Source: Lingula anatina (Eukaryota; Brachiopoda; Lingulata; Lingulida; Lingulidae). From it: a stretch of 29,138 nucleotides of DNA. Of the stretch, positions 1 to 9,938 are shown in pieces. The stretch covers positions 475,354 through 504,491 of the forward strand of contig NW_019775980.1 in assembly GCF_001039355.2 (NCBI RefSeq), read 5' to 3'. Below the pieces are notes generated by a model that did no database searches, was not told the origin of the DNA, and was given only the letters and a program-made list of their open reading frames with translations. Position 1 is the first letter of the stretch, and every line of letters begins with the position of its first letter. Both the position numbers and the translations under genes were made by a program.

Positions 1-90
1 TTTTTTGTTTTCTATGCATTACATAAGAAATGTCCAAAAGAAGAGTTAGACTAACCTTATTTTGTTTATCATTCATATATCAAAATTCAG

Positions 91-1236
91 AGACAAGTAC
101 AAGATATCACACAGAAACTGCCTCACTCTGAGGATGAAGAAAACTTAGAAGAACCTCCCATTTTACACAGATCTGCCAACAAGACCCATACCAGAAATAA
201 ACGAAATATCCGAAATGGTAAGCGAAGTATTTCTGACCCCAGAAAACTATTCCATTTCGTTTGTGAAGTATTCTGAAAAATCAATGAAGTCTGATCAAAA
301 TTTTATCTAATTATAAAATCTGTTCTTAATGCACACTGTAGGTCCATTACCCAGTGGCATTGCTAGTGGTGCCACCTATACAAGATGGGGAAGAAAGACA
401 TGTCCACCAGGAGCAGAGTTAGTGTATGACGGTACAAACAACTCAAATTCTTTATCAGTCAAAATGTCACTGAATTACTAAAAAAATCTATTATAAACTG
501 ACACTTACACCATATAATCCTAAACAGATGGCATTATGATAATCATTTGAAGATCAGCTAGGGGTTGTGATTAATATATTAATTATGATTATTTTATTTT
601 TTAAGGCAATGTTTAGACTTTAGTTTTCCTCTTTTATACATGTTGTTTTCACAAGTTTTCTCAAGTATTCCGAGGAACTTTGGTTTAAATTGTAGAAATA
701 TATGATGTAAAAACTGATTGTCATCCTTGATTTTTTTCTTAGGTGTGATCGGTGGATCTCTTTATACTCACAACGGTGGAGGTAGTGATCTGCAGTGTCT
801 TCCCCACACCCCACAGTGGGGAACTTATAAAGATGGCTTTCAGTCAAGTGCCTTCATGTATGGAGCAGAACTGGAGATTCAAGCCAATGACCCATTCAAT
901 AAAGTCAACACTGGGAGGATCAGAACTCTTCAGGATGAGACCCCAGTATGTGCTGTGTGCCGGTCCATTAATCGGTCCAGTCAAGTCATGATCCCAGCGA
1001 GAAGAGAATGTCCAGAAAGCTGGACTCAGGAGTATAATGGCTACCTTATGTCGTCACATCATGGACACAAAAGATCTCAATTTGTGTGCATCGATGGGGC
1101 ACCTGAGGTAAACGAGGGTGGAACTGGGAACCAAAATGGTGCCCTGCTGTACGTGGTTGAAGCAAAGTGTGGCTCCCTCCCATGTCCAAGTTATGTGGAT
1201 GGCAGAGAACTGACTTGTGTTGTTTGTTCAAAGTAA
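91..1236 (+). CDS. Short-chain collagen C4-like secreted protein, 3' part (three exons)
   Basis: Three exons join in frame: 91-217, 342-431 and 743-1236 (stop TAA 1234-1236), giving 236 residues. All introns are GT/AG and both junctions are phase 1. The first exon encodes a polar, acidic linker (HSEDEENLEEPP) ending in a basic stretch with RNKR, a possible furin-type site. The next two encode the conserved globular domain: ATYTRWGRKTCPPGAELVY, then GGSLYTHNGGGSDLQCLP, then a DPFNK motif, CAVCR, a CPESWTQEYNGYLM block and a C-terminal CGSLPCPSYVDGRELTCVVC. These motifs and the regular cysteines match the 'short-chain collagen C4-like' proteins of bivalves and other marine invertebrates, which are extracellular and of unknown exact function. 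No Gly-X-Y collagen repeats are visible here. The signal peptide and start codon must lie left of the window. Family assignment is firm; function is not known. Confidence 0.85.
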
Positions 1237-2280
1237 ATTGCGTAGATGTGATTGTGTAATTGTGGTAGATGTGATTGTGCTGAGTTGTCTATTATAAAGC
1301 ACATTTGTCTTGTTCCAGGCACTGCATGTAGTTTCGCAAAATTTAAAAATAGTTTTATTTTGATTGTAATTTTAGGTCCATACTTTTTACCTACTTTGAG
1401 CTAAGATAAATCAGTTGTATTCCATGTCAATGAGAATAATATACCAGTTCACAAAATGAGAGAAATACCTTATGCTTTATCTATGTTTTTTCATCATTTT
1501 AGGTACTTTACTTGATTGAAATAGAACAAATTTTAGAGCTTTAAAACCAATATTTTACTTAATATTTGTTAAACCAGTTCCAGCAACATGGCTGGTCAAG
1601 ATGTAATTGGTACTTTGTGCTGTAGGTAAAGAAAATTGTTGTTTGAGTTAAGTCTGTAGATATGGATCTAAAGACTGATATAGCACTGCATGCTGCTTAA
1701 TCAAATTTATGTATTACAATGTATATTATACCCTTCTGTGTTACATGTACACAAAAAAATCAAACAAATGAACATTCTACATGGCCCTCTAATTACAACT
1801 GGAAGAAAAATATATTAAGCATACATTTTGGTCACATTCACCTTATTTTACCAGAAGATTGCCTTACTTCTCTTAAAATAAATTCCAGGGGTCAGACCAT
1901 TCTTCAAGTTCTAATTTTTCAGCATGTTATGATTTTTTTGTTCAAAGTTCAAAGAGAAATTTAGGTGCTTGAATAAAGAAATTATTAAATGAAAAGACTT
2001 GTTTTTTTTTAACCATAAAACAATATATATTATGAGAGACATTTTTGGTCACCCTGAAAAATGAAACAAACTCAAAACACCTTAAAGCTTTATATGTATT
2101 TTCTCTTTTTATGTACCTAAAGTTGTTAGTTAAAACCCAGTCAGTTTATGATGAATGATGCATATAAATACTAATAATACAGACATGACTTGAGGATCAA
2201 CTTCCATTAGTTAAGTCCTAGCTTATGCTTATATAATAGTTTCTGACTGATTTTAGCTCTTCACAAACATGAAAACTTAC
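1237..2280. other. 3' UTR and intergenic DNA, no gene recognised
   Basis: AT-rich sequence after the C4-like stop codon. The first part is probably 3' UTR. No reading frame resembles a known protein on either strand. If the minus-strand signal-peptide gene at 2627-2281 is real, its third exon should be here or further left; I looked and found no convincing one. An acceptor-like site near 1800 opens a 31-codon minus-strand frame of low-complexity hydrophobic residues that I do not trust. Confidence 0.5.
1972..1977 (+). terminator. Candidate polyadenylation signal for the C4-like gene
   Basis: An AATAAA hexamer lies about 740 nt after the stop codon of the C4-like gene. Another AATAAA stands at 1877-1882, so either could serve. 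Such hexamers are frequent in AT-rich DNA, and only the position supports this call. Confidence 0.3.
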
Positions 2281-2627
2281 CAGCTGCCTCATCCAACACA
2301 CCAACTGACTGGAAGAAAAGATCAATATTATTCAACTATAATATATCTCACAAATGAGAACAGAAAAAAGAGAAAGCCAAGACCCTAAAATATATGAAGT
2401 TAATCACTTCGGATATTTTGAAATGTGGGAACCAGTTATTACTTACACATTTATGAATTTTTGAACAATTTTACAATGATTCAAACATATCTTAGTGAAC
2501 AGAAGCAAAAACAATAAATTTACCTAAATAAGTTAAAAAGGTATAGCATACTACTTACTGCAGCATCACATGAAATGAAAACAACTGCAAGAAGAACTGC
2601 AAGGCACTCCATGCTTTGTGTCACCAT
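2281..2627 (-). CDS. Putative 5' exons of a secreted protein (signal peptide), partial
   Basis: On the minus strand an ATG at 2627-2625 opens 23 codons reading MVTQSMECLAVLLAVVFISC then DAA, a typical signal peptide with a hydrophobic core rich in L, A and V and a small-residue cleavage region. The exon (2627-2559) ends at a strong GTAAGT donor. About 250 nt further a TTTTCTTCCAG acceptor opens a 28-nt exon (2308-2281) encoding SVGVLDEAA plus one base, followed by another GTAAGT donor. The phases fit (0, then 1). No third exon was found. The gene would be transcribed toward the C4-like gene, in the opposite direction to it. I do not recognise the family. Both exons are short, so a chance structure cannot be excluded. 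Confidence 0.4.
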
Positions 2628-3517
2628 CTTAGACCTGCTTCACAGTGATCCCAAGAAGAAAGCCAGAGGTTTAGATACCTGACCATGAGTTACCTCACAT
2701 ATCCTTATGTCATAATCACATATTGAGTGGGTTGGTCTTAATTGGGAAGGAAACAGGTGGGAAACAGTCCGTGCTTACATGATTTGGTTTGGCCACATAA
2801 CTAGTAATTCTGCAAAGCAATATTACACAGCGATGCGAAATTTAAAAGTATCCAGTCAGTTTTTGGTTTTCTTTTTCCAAAAGAATCTTGCACACAATAT
2901 TGAACCACCTACCTTCCAGTTTTGAGAAAGATTGCATTGTGGTGGTATTCCTTATATTTTGAGCAAGCACTGGAAAGATTTTAATCCATTCCCCTTTTTT
3001 ATACCCATGATTCTCTCTAGTGCCCCCTAAGCTCTTGTCAAACCACCCTAATGTAATGTCTTACATAAGTTCCTAAAGGTGGGCCAATTACAGTTTAAAT
3101 TTCTTTGTCACCTAGTGTGACATTTGCGAAAGTTCTCATATAACCCCCTACATTTCCTGGGGGCTTGGTTACAAAGAGAAGGGAGGATTAAAAGATTCAC
3201 TTTTAGGGATGAACATTTTTAATGAATAGGTAATGTAAAGAAAAAACAATAACAGTCTATGTATGGAAAAAAATGTTAACTTTTTTAGACATAAAAATCC
3301 ATTTAAATAAAAAAAAAGTTACATAAATTAGGAAAAACATTTTCATCAAATGTCAATAGTACCCATTAACGTATTAAAGAATAAAAAGACAGTGTCCCTA
3401 AAGTAGCTACTGTTTTCAGTAACAATAGAAAATTCCAAATGACATCCAAAAATAATCCTGTTTTTTGTCTGCTTATCAACCATATCCGTCAGACTATAAA
3501 GTAATAATTGAATTTTC

Positions 3518-3550
3518 AAAAAAAAAAAAAAAAAAAAAAAGAAAAAAAAA
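3518..3550 (+). repeat. Poly-A tract
   Basis: A run of 23 A, one G, then 9 A. It might be the tail of an old retroposed element, but no body of such an element was recognised beside it and no target-site duplication was identified. Confidence 0.8.
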
Positions 3551-4388
3551 GATTATATCAATATAAACATGATACAGATAGTCAGACTATATGCTTTACT
3601 TGTCTACAACAGTATGTTTTAAAATAAACAGAGGCAAGGGTGCCTTCCAAATATATATCAACAAACCTCCATTGACTACATAAATGAAAAATGAAATTGC
3701 ACTTGTAAATATCCTTTGATCATAAATTGCCACACCAAAATGAAATCGTCATACATACATTAATTCTGATGTGAATAGCTCCTCAAAAAGACAGGCTCAA
3801 ATAATGTTGGAATTGCATACGGTTTTCTCCCAAGAATCAGAAGTAAAAACATTCAGAGTTAGTATTTCAAAGTGCTATATACCGTGACTAACTTTTTACC
3901 AAAATCTTATTCAAACACCATCAGACTTCACTCTTTTATGTGCTGATCCCCACACAACCTTTCTCAAAACATTTTTGAATGTCAAAAAACCAACAGCAAG
4001 ATTTACACACTGCCACTTTAAAAGTTACTTCATTCTGTAACCTCACTTTATTAACTGAGTATATTAAGCCTATTAATCCCAACAATATGCCCATGGTTTA
4101 CACATAAAGAAACCACAGGATTGGCAGACCTCTTTGGGTTTTAGTTTTTAGCACATGCCCAGTAAGAAATCCCAAAATTGAATCATTTCAATCTTGACCA
4201 ACTTGTTAATTACACATTGTCGAGGTGTATATTCATATGTTTAAGAATCTGACATGTTTTATCAGTATTTCAATTGTAACTATACTACTTTAAAACTTAA
4301 AAAATCCACTTTTGGAAGTAATAAATTAATGAAGAATTTCAGATACTGAAAATACTATTTCAATGAAATAACTGACCTGTTAAAACAT

Positions 4389-4394
4389 TTTATT
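4389..4394 (-). terminator. Candidate polyadenylation signal for PPCDC
   Basis: TTTATT on the + strand, that is AATAAA on the minus strand, lies 110 nt beyond the PPCDC stop codon. Another copy is at 4047-4052. The nearer copy would give a short, ordinary 3' UTR. Position is the only support. Confidence 0.35.
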
Positions 4395-4503
4395 ACACAA
4401 GTTAATATATCATACCAATACTGAAGCATTTCATGTAATATAATATAATATAATGAGGCAACCATCCAAGAAGTGAATCAAATGTTAATGTATTAAATGT
4501 TTG

Positions 4504-4764
4504 TCACGTTTTTGATCCTCTGGCAATAAAAACTTCTTCCACCTTTTCCACAATACTGCTCACCTCTGCCATTGCACCTAGGCCTAAAAATAAAAAAGGA
4601 AAGCAACCTCAAATATCCTTCCAATCAATCAAACCTCTCAAATTACCAGAATTCAGAAGAACAATCTTAGACAATCTTTCAAGTATGCTGTTGAGATATC
4701 TGATATACATTTTACTGATGATGTGCTTCTCCATTGTACCGATTACATTTCATTTACACATTGT

Positions 4765-4827
<63 letters not shown>

Positions 4828-7800
4828 TTGCAAAGCATCATTCACAATCTATATCATAAATATCACCTAATAATAAAATACTTACCACTATCCCCACATA
4901 TTAACTGCTTTGATATGCAGGGTATCACTNGAACCCGAACAGAATCTCGTTAATCATACCTTTATCTATTTTCCATGCCATGTTAAAAAATCATGTCATT
5001 ATCATTAATATTCTTCTCCTTATCATCATCCTTTCTGAATTTCACCTTTTCTTTTCTTTTTCTTTTCTTCTTTCTTTTCCTTTCCTTTTCCTGGTGTTAT
5101 TAGACCAAAATCTTTCATAATTTGTATTTGGTCTGTGTCTTTTTCTCTGCTCTCTAACTCTTTATTTGTAATTTCCTGCTTTGTATCTCTTATAGTTTTT
5201 TCAAGTAAGGAGGCTCTTAGTTAGCCTGTGATTTGTCAGGCATTGTTCTGCTTTGCTTTGGTTACTTTAACTTGACCAAAGACTAGCAAGGGGCAAATAA
5301 ATTCATTCTTTCTATAATCATATCAGTATAATAGAATCAATATAATAAATGGATTTCTAAACAATTAACCACACTACAGCTGGTTGGCCACAAGTGTGAT
5401 TTTTTCATCTATTTTTACATTTGACAATTTTTGAGAAAGGGTAATAATTTATATGGGTAATTTAGGTTTCAGTTTGGTTTAAAGGTGATATTTAATAAAA
5501 TTTCTACCCAAATAATGTAAAAGTCAAATGTAGTTTTTGTAATAAAAACCATTGGCTTTGTAGTTTCACCAGCTGGCATGTTAATTGTCTCCAAAATAAA
5601 TAAAGAAAATGCATAAGTACAGTATTTCCAGTTTGGAATTAAATAATTTTTGGTCATAGCATTGTATAACATAAAGGGGTAGACTTCAATTTAAAATTAT
5701 TTGAGATCTGCCTCAGAGGTTCTGTTTCTGTAAATTTTAGACTGGCCATTACAAAAGATGTGTGCTCTTTGGAAAGAATTATTTGGCCTAGGGGGTATAT
5801 GTAAGCATAGCAGCATTACTCCTAAAATATGGGCTAAATTTCCTGATGTACCATCTCATCTTTACCTTAAGTGGAAAACAGTTAGTAGATGAAGGTAAAT
5901 GTACCAGTGACATAACCTAAAGAGATCCTACTGTCTTTTCCACATATTTGGCCAGGCCATTCCCAAACAGTGACAACCATGTGATAGGATTCAGATATTT
6001 GATGAGACTTCTCTCGCATCTGATCAATGCGTTTGACTCTGATTCAATTATTCTGATCCAACCCGAACTATACCAACTAGCATAACCAGTTGTTCCTGTT
6101 GGGGTATGTGAATACATGTCCTCTATCTCAGGGGAATTAACTTGGTGCTAATATTACCCTGATTGTGAAGGTTACACGCCAAAAATATGGGTATAAGTCT
6201 CATGCATTTGGGAGTCTGTCCCATGGATTGTGTATACCAAATTACCCGATTCATTCCCATTCCCAATGGTCAATATGATTCAAATAAAGTTAGCTCAATT
6301 AGATGTTGAAAACTCAAAACTCAAAACATTTAGTGACATAATTAAAACAACTCATGTGTCACACACCAGCCTATTTTATTTAAACAATAATTAAAACAAT
6401 CATTGAAAAGTAGCCCATTTTATTCAAACAATAATTAAAATAAAAATAATAACAACAACAAAATAGTACAAGGGCTCACAGGTTGGTGCAGTAAAAGTCA
6501 ACATCTAATTGGGATTTGGCTTTATTTTTGATCAGAAAATGTGACAGTAGTGCGTGATGGTGTTATTATCATCATGTACTATCTAATTATGTGATGGTGA
6601 ATGACATTTCCTCTTCCCCTTATGGAAGATTGCCTAAATACATTAGCAGGAAAACTTGAGTTTCTAAAATTGACGGCAATTCTGTTTTTAGACAGTAGAG
6701 GTCAATAGGAAACCAGTTAATAACTGCTTTTGTGGCAAAACAAGGACTAGAAAAGGGGTTAAGGGCTCACTAATACCCCGCTATCTCTAGATTTGTAAGT
6801 CTGTTACAGAGGGGTTCCATATGGAAGACAGAATTTGCATTTCTAGATGATATTCTGGTCAAAGGAAAGTCTTATTTCACTTATCATGTCACTAATCTGA
6901 AGGAGGTTTTAGAGAGATTACAATACACAATAATAATTATTTATAAAATTTATTTCTTCCAGTACAGTATCAAGGTTCAAGTTTTGCAGTAAATGTTTAG
7001 GTTCTCATTTGTAAATTTATATATTTGTGTGTTTGTGCATATTAAAAATATATTGCACATCAAAATATTTAAGAAATGTAGACTTAAAATAGTTTGGATT
7101 TAAAGCTGAAGTTTATCAGTAAACAAATCATTTAAAATTTAAAAGCAGCAAAATAACTTTCTATTAAAAAAATTTTTGTTTTTGGGGAGGAAATCCCTTA
7201 TCTTATTTTTTTATAAAATCTCTCAACCTCTATACACATCATTTGACCGGGAAGTAACTTTTTATCTGAGACTTGGACTGTGAGGGTGCAATTGTCATAT
7301 TGAAAGGGTTTTGGCTGAACCATCAGAGTTGGCCATACCTGTCAATTGGTACAGTATCAACCCCCAAGAACTACTGAACATAGTGAGGTTTACTCACCAA
7401 TCTAAATGCTACCTGTTTGGGGAGAGTAGACTTACAATCAGAAAAGATTGCTAACATCTGAATTCTGGTAGTTCTGGTGAGGAATACTTCATTTGGTAGT
7501 TCTAACAGTTCAATGCCTCAGAGGGAGAATCACCAAAATAAGTTAGCATTTTCCAAATTTTGCTCAGTTTCATTTACAATTTGGATGAATACCTGCATAA
7601 AAAAAAATGTATGTATGTATATATGTATATATTTGTGTATATGTAATGTATATATTTTATTTATATGTTTATTGCACAATTGCACTTTTCCTTTGCATAA
7701 ATCAAAATCTGGGTATTCTCCAAATTGGATGAATTAGGTATAAGTCCTGATACAGGGGATCTAGTCCAGTATGCCCATGGAGAGGTTCCCTTGACTGAGA

Positions 7801-9678
7801 ATTGGTAAGAAATGCAAGTTAACTGTGGTGAATAAATGAAAAATGCCATTTATTTTCATTTATTCAGCCAAAGGTGATGATCTGAAATTTGGTTGATACT
7901 CTGCTTGGAGATTGTAGTTAAATTCTAAATTGACTCTCTCCAAAAACATACAGAGTTAAACCAGAGACCATTTTATTAAATATCCCCAAAGACTATGGCT
8001 TTAAAATTAATGGGCTGGTCCCATTAGTTTAAACATTTAATAGGCTGGTCCTATTGTTTTTAAAAGGAATTCGGGGATATTGTTTTAAAAGGAATTTGGG
8101 GAATCTTTTTATAACAATCTTTTAAATTAGAATTTTTATTAGTTAATCATTTCAAGGCTGGTCCTTCAATTTTAAAACGAATGTATTCCCTTTTTTAGAA
8201 AATAGGCAAAATTGGGATGGTCCCTTTTTTAAAAAAAATTATTATAAAATGGGGGGGAATGTTGTGATTGTGAACCAGTAAGTTACGGTTGTGGGCTGTC
8301 TTGAAGAAGCGCCATCCAGGTGTCGACACACGCTGAAGAAGCGCGTGATATGAATTGACTGGCACTCGACTACGAGACACCGGACAGAACACACCTTGGG
8401 CGTCAAATCCACAATCTGCGAGTATTCCTTGACCAATACCATACCTACTTAATTATACCACTATAGCTGACATTCAGCAATAGTGCCATAGTGGATATTG
8501 ATCATGGAGCGGTTGTGAGGACGTACCAGGATTCCTATAAGTGGAATATAAGGTAAGCGGTCTACGCCCCTGATCAGGGCGTGACAGCCGCCTTTATGTG
8601 TATCACTGCTAGTTAGACTGTAGTTATCACAAGAATAAGTGACTTTAGCCACTCGGGTTCACTTCAATATATTTTGGTGTCAATAAATAAAGATGATGAT
8701 ATGTTTTAAAATGAAATTACACTGCATTATAGTAGTAATACAAACTCTGATTAATGCAGTACTTTGACATGCATGACTATAGTTTAAGAACCATTTTGAA
8801 ATTGTTCAAATTGTTAGATGTCACAAAAAATTGAAATTTACTTTTTATCTTATGACTTACAAGTAAATTGTCACATATCCCATTAGCCATCTTGGCTAAT
8901 GTATTGGCATCAAGTGGAGCTACAACTAGAATATCAGCCCATCGTCGAAGCTCAATATGAAGAACAGGGTCACCACGTTTCTGCCACTGTAACAGAGACA
9001 CATTGTGGTCCTTAACATACTGAATATAATTTTTAAAGTAAATATTTGCTTACAAAGTCATATCCTTCTGCATGTGCAACATTTTGAGTAATTGATGTAC
9101 AGTTTCTTCAGGCTATCACATTTTTATTAAAGCGTGTGTGTCAAAAAATGTTTCTAAATAACATATGGCATCAGAGATGTGGTTTTAACTCACCCTCCAT
9201 TCATCAGCATCCCTATGAACTTTGACATCAACTTCATTTGGATTAAAAAAGTGACAGGCATGGTCAGTGGCAACAACCTCCACACTGACTTCACAGGTCT
9301 GAAGTAAATTATCAAAACTCCACTGCATGTTTCTGAATGGATCGGACTTTTTAGTTATTACTGTTAATGTAAATTCTTTCTTTTACCCAAATATAATAGC
9401 TGGTGATTTTTCTCTTTAACTTGTGATTTTTGCAAGATATTTTACTGATACAGTGGTAGAGATGTACATTGTAGAACGTGAATAACGTCACTTATTACTC
9501 CCCAAGTTTTGGTTGCAATTTTACTCGACTTAGACACACACCATAATACTGAGATACAAACCTTCATGTCTACGTTAGCTTGCAACGATTTAAGGCCTGT
9601 TACAAGTTTAGGTATCTTGATAGAGGCCACGCTTCCAGTGCAACCAACCAAAATGTGCAAGGGATTCCCGCGGTCCAT
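4504..9678 (-). CDS. PPCDC: Phosphopantothenoylcysteine decarboxylase, one or more internal exons not found
   Basis: PPCDC is a flavoprotein that decarboxylates phosphopantothenoylcysteine to 4'-phosphopantetheine, the third step of CoA synthesis. Minus-strand exons: 9678-9562 (39 codons, ATG start, flavin-binding VGCTGSVAS), 9298-9194 (35 codons, ending DADEWR), 8986-8861 (42 codons, DPVLHIELRRWADILVVAPL with the catalytic His, then GICDNLL), then 4928 (or 4927 if the N-AG is the acceptor) to 4886 (VIPCISKQLICGDS, holding the active-site Cys), and 4583-4504 (LGAMAEVSSIVEKVEEVFIA, stop TGA 4506-4504). All junctions are GT/AG and in phase, except upstream of 4928. Comparison with animal PPCDC shows that 35-45 residues between CDNLL and VIPC are missing, including PxMNxxMW, which binds substrate. 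No candidate for them was found in 4931-8860. The N at 4930 abuts the exon edge, so an assembly fault is likely, though a damaged allele is possible. The start codon gives the family's normal N-terminus. Confidence 0.88.
4764..4827. repeat. (CA)n microsatellite in the last PPCDC intron
   Basis: About 64 nt of CA dinucleotide repeat with two CG interruptions near its middle. It lies in the intron between the last two PPCDC exons. Such tracts vary in length and are prone to assembly error. Confidence 0.95.
4930..4930. other. Undetermined base (N) at the edge of a PPCDC exon
   Basis: This is the only non-ACGT base in the window. On the minus strand the sequence reads TTC-N-AG and then the PPCDC codons for VIPC. 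It may be one uncertain base in a CAG splice acceptor, or a collapsed gap joining two pieces that were not adjacent. The second reading would explain why the preceding PPCDC exon cannot be found. Confidence 0.9.
5044..5092. repeat. Polypyrimidine (C/T) low-complexity tract
   Basis: An almost pure run of C and T made of irregular CTTTT and CTTTC units, within the large PPCDC intron. No function is apparent. Confidence 0.8.
6367..6445. repeat. Imperfect tandem duplication, about 44-bp unit
   Basis: Two neighbouring copies share the core ATTTTATT(T/C)AAACAATAATT followed by AAAA. The first is near 6373-6398 and the second near 6417-6442. They lie within the decayed retroelement region. Confidence 0.6.
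6774..6926 (+). mobile_element. Ty3/gypsy-type reverse transcriptase fragment (YLDD box)
   Basis: An open stretch on the + strand contains FLDDILVKGKS followed after a short gap by NLKEVLERLQ. This is the catalytic (F/Y)xDD box and the downstream helix of Ty3/gypsy reverse transcriptases, which read YLDDILV, then a Gly/Ser-rich turn, then H..NL..VL.RL. The frame has a stop at 6771-6773 just upstream and becomes non-conserved AT-rich sequence downstream, so only about 50 codons survive. It is a dead remnant. It lies about 1.3 kb before the putative 3' LTR in the same orientation, too close for a complete RNase H and integrase, so internal sequence has been lost. Confidence 0.65.
8245..8259 (+). 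other. Putative polypurine tract before the 3' LTR
   Basis: AAAATGGGGGGGAA directly precedes TGTTGTGATTG. A G-rich purine run ending just before a TG is the usual primer site for plus-strand synthesis in LTR retroelements. The single T inside the tract is tolerated in some elements. Confidence 0.5.
8260..8682 (+). mobile_element. Putative 3' LTR of a gypsy-like retroelement
   Basis: The segment starts TGTTGTGATTG right after a polypurine tract and may end TTGGTGTCA at 8682, giving 423 bp with TG...CA ends. Its base composition is clearly more GC-rich than its surroundings. It holds a TATA-like TCCTATAAGTGG near 8530 and a direct repeat of TGAAGAAGCGC at 8302-8312 and 8334-8344. AATAAATAAA follows at the right edge. 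No second copy was found in the window, so the 5' LTR is missing or outside, and the right boundary is a guess. The element is antisense to PPCDC and sits in its intron. Confidence 0.5.
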
Positions 9679-9938
9679 TTCACAAAATTATAGGCCATCC
9701 CAGGTCATCAAGGTCGAGGGAATTCCCATTGGAAATGAGGCTCATAGTCTCAAACTGAGATATGATAAAAAAAAAAAAACTTTAGTGGATCTTTTAGACA
9801 GTTAAAAAGCTGCTAAGAATGAGTGCTTTTGCTATTTAATTGCATCAAAAATTTCATTTTGTTATCTATCCTACTTCACTTTTCACAAAAATTACTAAAT
9901 TAGCTTGCCGCTATCGAGAGTACATCACATGTGCCAGC
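9679..9938. promoter_or_regulatory. Shared two-way promoter of PPCDC (left) and NBAS (right)
   Basis: Only 260 bp separate the ATG of PPCDC (minus strand, 9678) from the ATG of NBAS (plus strand, 9939), and this must hold both 5' UTRs and both start sites. No clear TATA box at a usable place was seen, as is normal for housekeeping genes. A poly-A run lies at about 9768-9779. The NBAS start context GCATGGCGGAC partly resembles a YY1 site overlapping the start codon, which is weak evidence. Confidence 0.6.

Larger units (their letters stand above)
2628..4503. other. Intergenic DNA and likely PPCDC 3' UTR
   Basis: The right end (below 4504) should be the 3' UTR of the minus-strand PPCDC gene; the left end should be the promoter of the putative signal-peptide gene. 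Between them I see only AT-rich sequence, a poly-A tract at 3518-3550 interrupted by one G, and a short (TATAA)n run near 4436-4454. No coding exon was recognised on either strand. Confidence 0.5.
5093..8244. other. Large PPCDC intron with decayed repeat DNA
   Basis: No intact gene. A retroelement reverse-transcriptase piece (6774-6926) and a 44-bp tandem duplication (6367-6445) are listed separately. Two open minus-strand stretches, 6275-6122 and 6117-5917, and another at 5672-5469, have no resemblance I recognise and look like decayed transposon coding sequence. A TA-rich stretch at about 7607-7670 is low complexity. Between about 8010 and 8220 a short motif, GGCTGGTCC, recurs at roughly 8013, 8043 and 8158, with GGATGGTCC at 8215. 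No PPCDC coding sequence was found here. Confidence 0.55.

Noticed and set aside
4723-4870. Open frames over the CA repeat giving His-Thr or His-Ala repeat proteins
   Set aside because: Simple-sequence repeat inside a PPCDC intron; the frames are an artefact of the dinucleotide repeat.
5733-5879. Plus-strand open stretch with WKELFGLGGI, faintly like a retroelement integrase core
   Set aside because: Only a few residues agree, the stretch lies upstream of the RT fragment where integrase should not be, and it ends in a stop soon after.
6122-6275. Minus-strand frame with GMNRVIWY, spaced like the PPCDC MNxxMW motif
   Set aside because: The surrounding residues do not match PPCDC (no Pro-Ala before MN, no EHP after W), the frame is not bounded by suitable splice sites that I can see, and it lies in decayed repeat DNA. 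Treated as chance.
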